From: an uncultured Rhodoferax sp.
Lineage (GTDB): Bacteria; Pseudomonadota; Gammaproteobacteria; Burkholderiales; Burkholderiaceae_C
Length of the DNA: 5,780 bases
Assembly (NCBI GenBank): GCA_936943465.1
Contig: CAKZJN010000325.1
Coordinates: 1-5,780, forward strand
Reading direction: 5' to 3'
Each line of letters opens with the position of its first letter. The stretch's first letter is position 1. Positions 5,012 to 5,780 of the stretch are shown piece after piece. Made by a program: the position numbers and the translations under genes. The notes beneath the pieces were generated by a model. That model saw only the letters and a program-made list of their open reading frames with translations. It made no database searches and was not told the origin of the DNA.

Positions 5012-5602
5012 ATGAGTGAAGCGCCTCTCGATTCGATCCACCCCGATTCCGCCGCCGCCTGGCGCACCTGGCTGGAACAACACCATGCCGACGGACGTGG
5101 GGTCTGGCTGGTATCCGATCGCCAGGCTACGGGCAAACGCAGCATGGCGTACGACGAGGCGGTTGAGATCGCCCTGTGTTTCGGCTGGATCGACAGCAAG
5201 CCGCGCGCGCTGGATGACGGGCGTTCGAGGCTCTGGTTTTCGCCACGCCGCAAAGGTAGCGCCTGGAGTCGCAAGAACAAGGAACGGGTTGAGCGGCTGG
5301 TCGCCGACGGTCGCATGCACGCCGCCGGTTTGGCGCGGGTAGCTGAAGCGCAGGCCGACGGCAGTTGGAGCCACCTTGACGCGGTAGAGCGGCTGGAAGT
5401 TCCGCCCGACCTGCAGGCGGCTTTTTTGGCGCAGCCTCCGGCAGCAACTTGCTTTGCGGCGTTTCCGCGCTCCACCAAGCGCGCCATTCTGGAATGGATT
5501 GGTAACGCCAAGACTGCCGAGACGCGCGCCAAGCGGGTGCATGAAACAGCGCGGCTGGCGGCGCAAAACATCCGCGCCAATCAATGGGTCAAGAAGGACT
5601 GA
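5012..5602 (+). CDS. YdeI/OmpD-associated family protein (OmdA-type)
   Basis: The 196-residue soluble protein has the family's segments in order: YDEAVEIALCFGWIDSKPRA at 47-66, the basic SPRRKGSAWSRKNKERV at 77-93, a GRMHAAGLARV helix at 100-110, and the C-terminal OmdA-like part with FLAQPPAATCFAAFP (138-152), STKRAILEWIGNAKTAETR (154-172) and KRVHETARLAAQN (174-186). Members are annotated as YdeI or 'bacteriocin-protection' proteins through an association of YdeI with the porin OmpD/OmpC and peptide resistance in enterobacteria; the biochemical activity is unknown, so I infer no more than a possible envelope-stress or DNA/RNA-contacting role from the basic patch. No signal peptide is present. 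The reading frame is open much further upstream (to 4538), but that part is antisense to the GGDEF-like gene; ATG 5012 begins the conserved domain. No ribosome site is visible. It is divergent from the minus-strand series and convergent with the next gene. Confidence 0.9.
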   Translation: MSEAPLDSIHPDSAAAWRTWLEQHHADGRGVWLVSDRQATGKRSMAYDEAVEIALCFGWIDSKPRALDDGRSRLWFSPRRKGSAWSRKNKERVERLVADGRMHAAGLARVAEAQADGSWSHLDAVERLEVPPDLQAAFLAQPPAATCFAAFPRSTKRAILEWIGNAKTAETRAKRVHETARLAAQNIRANQWVKKD

Positions 5603-5606
5603 ATTA

Positions 5607-5620
5607 AAGGCACCTGCCTT
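5607..5620. terminator. Small hairpin between convergent genes, possible weak bidirectional terminator
   Basis: AAGGC-ACCT-GCCTT forms a perfect 5-bp stem with a 4-base loop. It fills most of the 16-bp gap between the TGA at 5600-5602 and the minus-strand stop at 5619-5621. Read on the minus strand it is followed by TTAATTC, a short partly U-rich run; on the plus strand it is followed by AGCG with no U-tract. The stem is short, so function is uncertain. Confidence 0.3.
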
Positions 5621-5780
5621 AGCGCATCCAGCCGGTTTGCTCGGGCCGTCCCGGCAGGGACAAGTGGCCGATGGCCGGCGCAGTGCTGGCGATCACCTTC
5701 CCCGCCTTGAACACCTGCAGCCGCGTGGCCCGCAGGCGGATCGCCTCCACCGGGTCGCGCGCCTGCAGCAGCACAAAGTC
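5619..5780 (-). CDS. C-terminal part of a cytosine-deaminase-like amidohydrolase (partial, 5' end beyond the window)
   Basis: The minus-strand frame is open from the window edge to a TAA at 5619-5621 and encodes 53 residues. DFVLLQARDPVEAIRLRA followed by RLQVFKAGKVIASTAP and a proline-rich tail (SLPGRP) matches the C-terminal end of CodA-type amidohydrolases, where the last strands of the beta-sandwich ('DhhhL.a.....hR....r..V...GkVIA.t.P') close the fold. Full members deaminate cytosine (or isocytosine or related heterocycles) to uracil in pyrimidine salvage, in the cytosol, using a metal held by residues that lie outside this window. The exact substrate cannot be decided from this fragment; other amidohydrolases share a similar tail. 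It faces the YdeI-like gene tail to tail, 16 bp apart. Confidence 0.82.
   Translation of the reverse strand, partial: DFVLLQARDPVEAIRLRATRLQVFKAGKVIASTAPAIGHLSLPGRPEQTGWMR

Overview
The window is dense, GC-rich bacterial chromosome. Protein style (a bacterial MYG1 protein, split YeeE/YedE transporter halves with a DUF6691-type partner, a PhnD-like protein starting without a signal peptide, a cytosine-deaminase-like tail) suggests a betaproteobacterium, most likely a Burkholderiales/Comamonadaceae relative. This is an inference from protein resemblance, since no rRNA or species marker is present. I see no tRNA, rRNA, CRISPR array, insertion sequence or phage module.

Layout. Bases 2-58 are the 3' tail of an unidentified plus-strand gene, followed 9 bp later by a complete MYG1-family (UPF0160) phosphoesterase gene (68-1024). 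From 4912 back to 1000 the minus strand carries six tightly packed genes, in transcription order: a stand-alone degenerate GGDEF protein (4451-4912), two YeeE/YedE-type sulfur-transport membrane proteins joined by an ATGA overlap (4005-4433 and 3565-4008), a three-histidine-box membrane fatty acid desaturase (2579-3529), a PhnD-like solute-binding protein (1767-2570) and an uncharacterised protein (1000-1728) that overlaps the 3' end of the MYG1 gene tail to tail. Gaps are -4 to 38 bp, so one transcription unit is plausible. The only sizeable intergenic space on its 5' side (4913-5011) holds a reasonable sigma70-like promoter facing it. On the other side of that space, a YdeI/OmpD-associated family protein (5012-5602) is read on the plus strand. 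The window ends in the C-terminal part of a convergent cytosine-deaminase-like amidohydrolase (5619-5780, minus).

Functional picture. The minus-strand unit mixes sulfur-compound import, membrane-lipid desaturation, a PhnD-type binding protein without visible permease or ATPase genes, and a probable regulator with a dead GGDEF signature. The sequence shows linkage and not a shared pathway. The most unusual protein is the last one: its middle resembles a weak primase/polymerase-like motif and its C-terminus resembles the helical motif of small terminase-like proteins. Both resemblances are from reading alone and are tentative.
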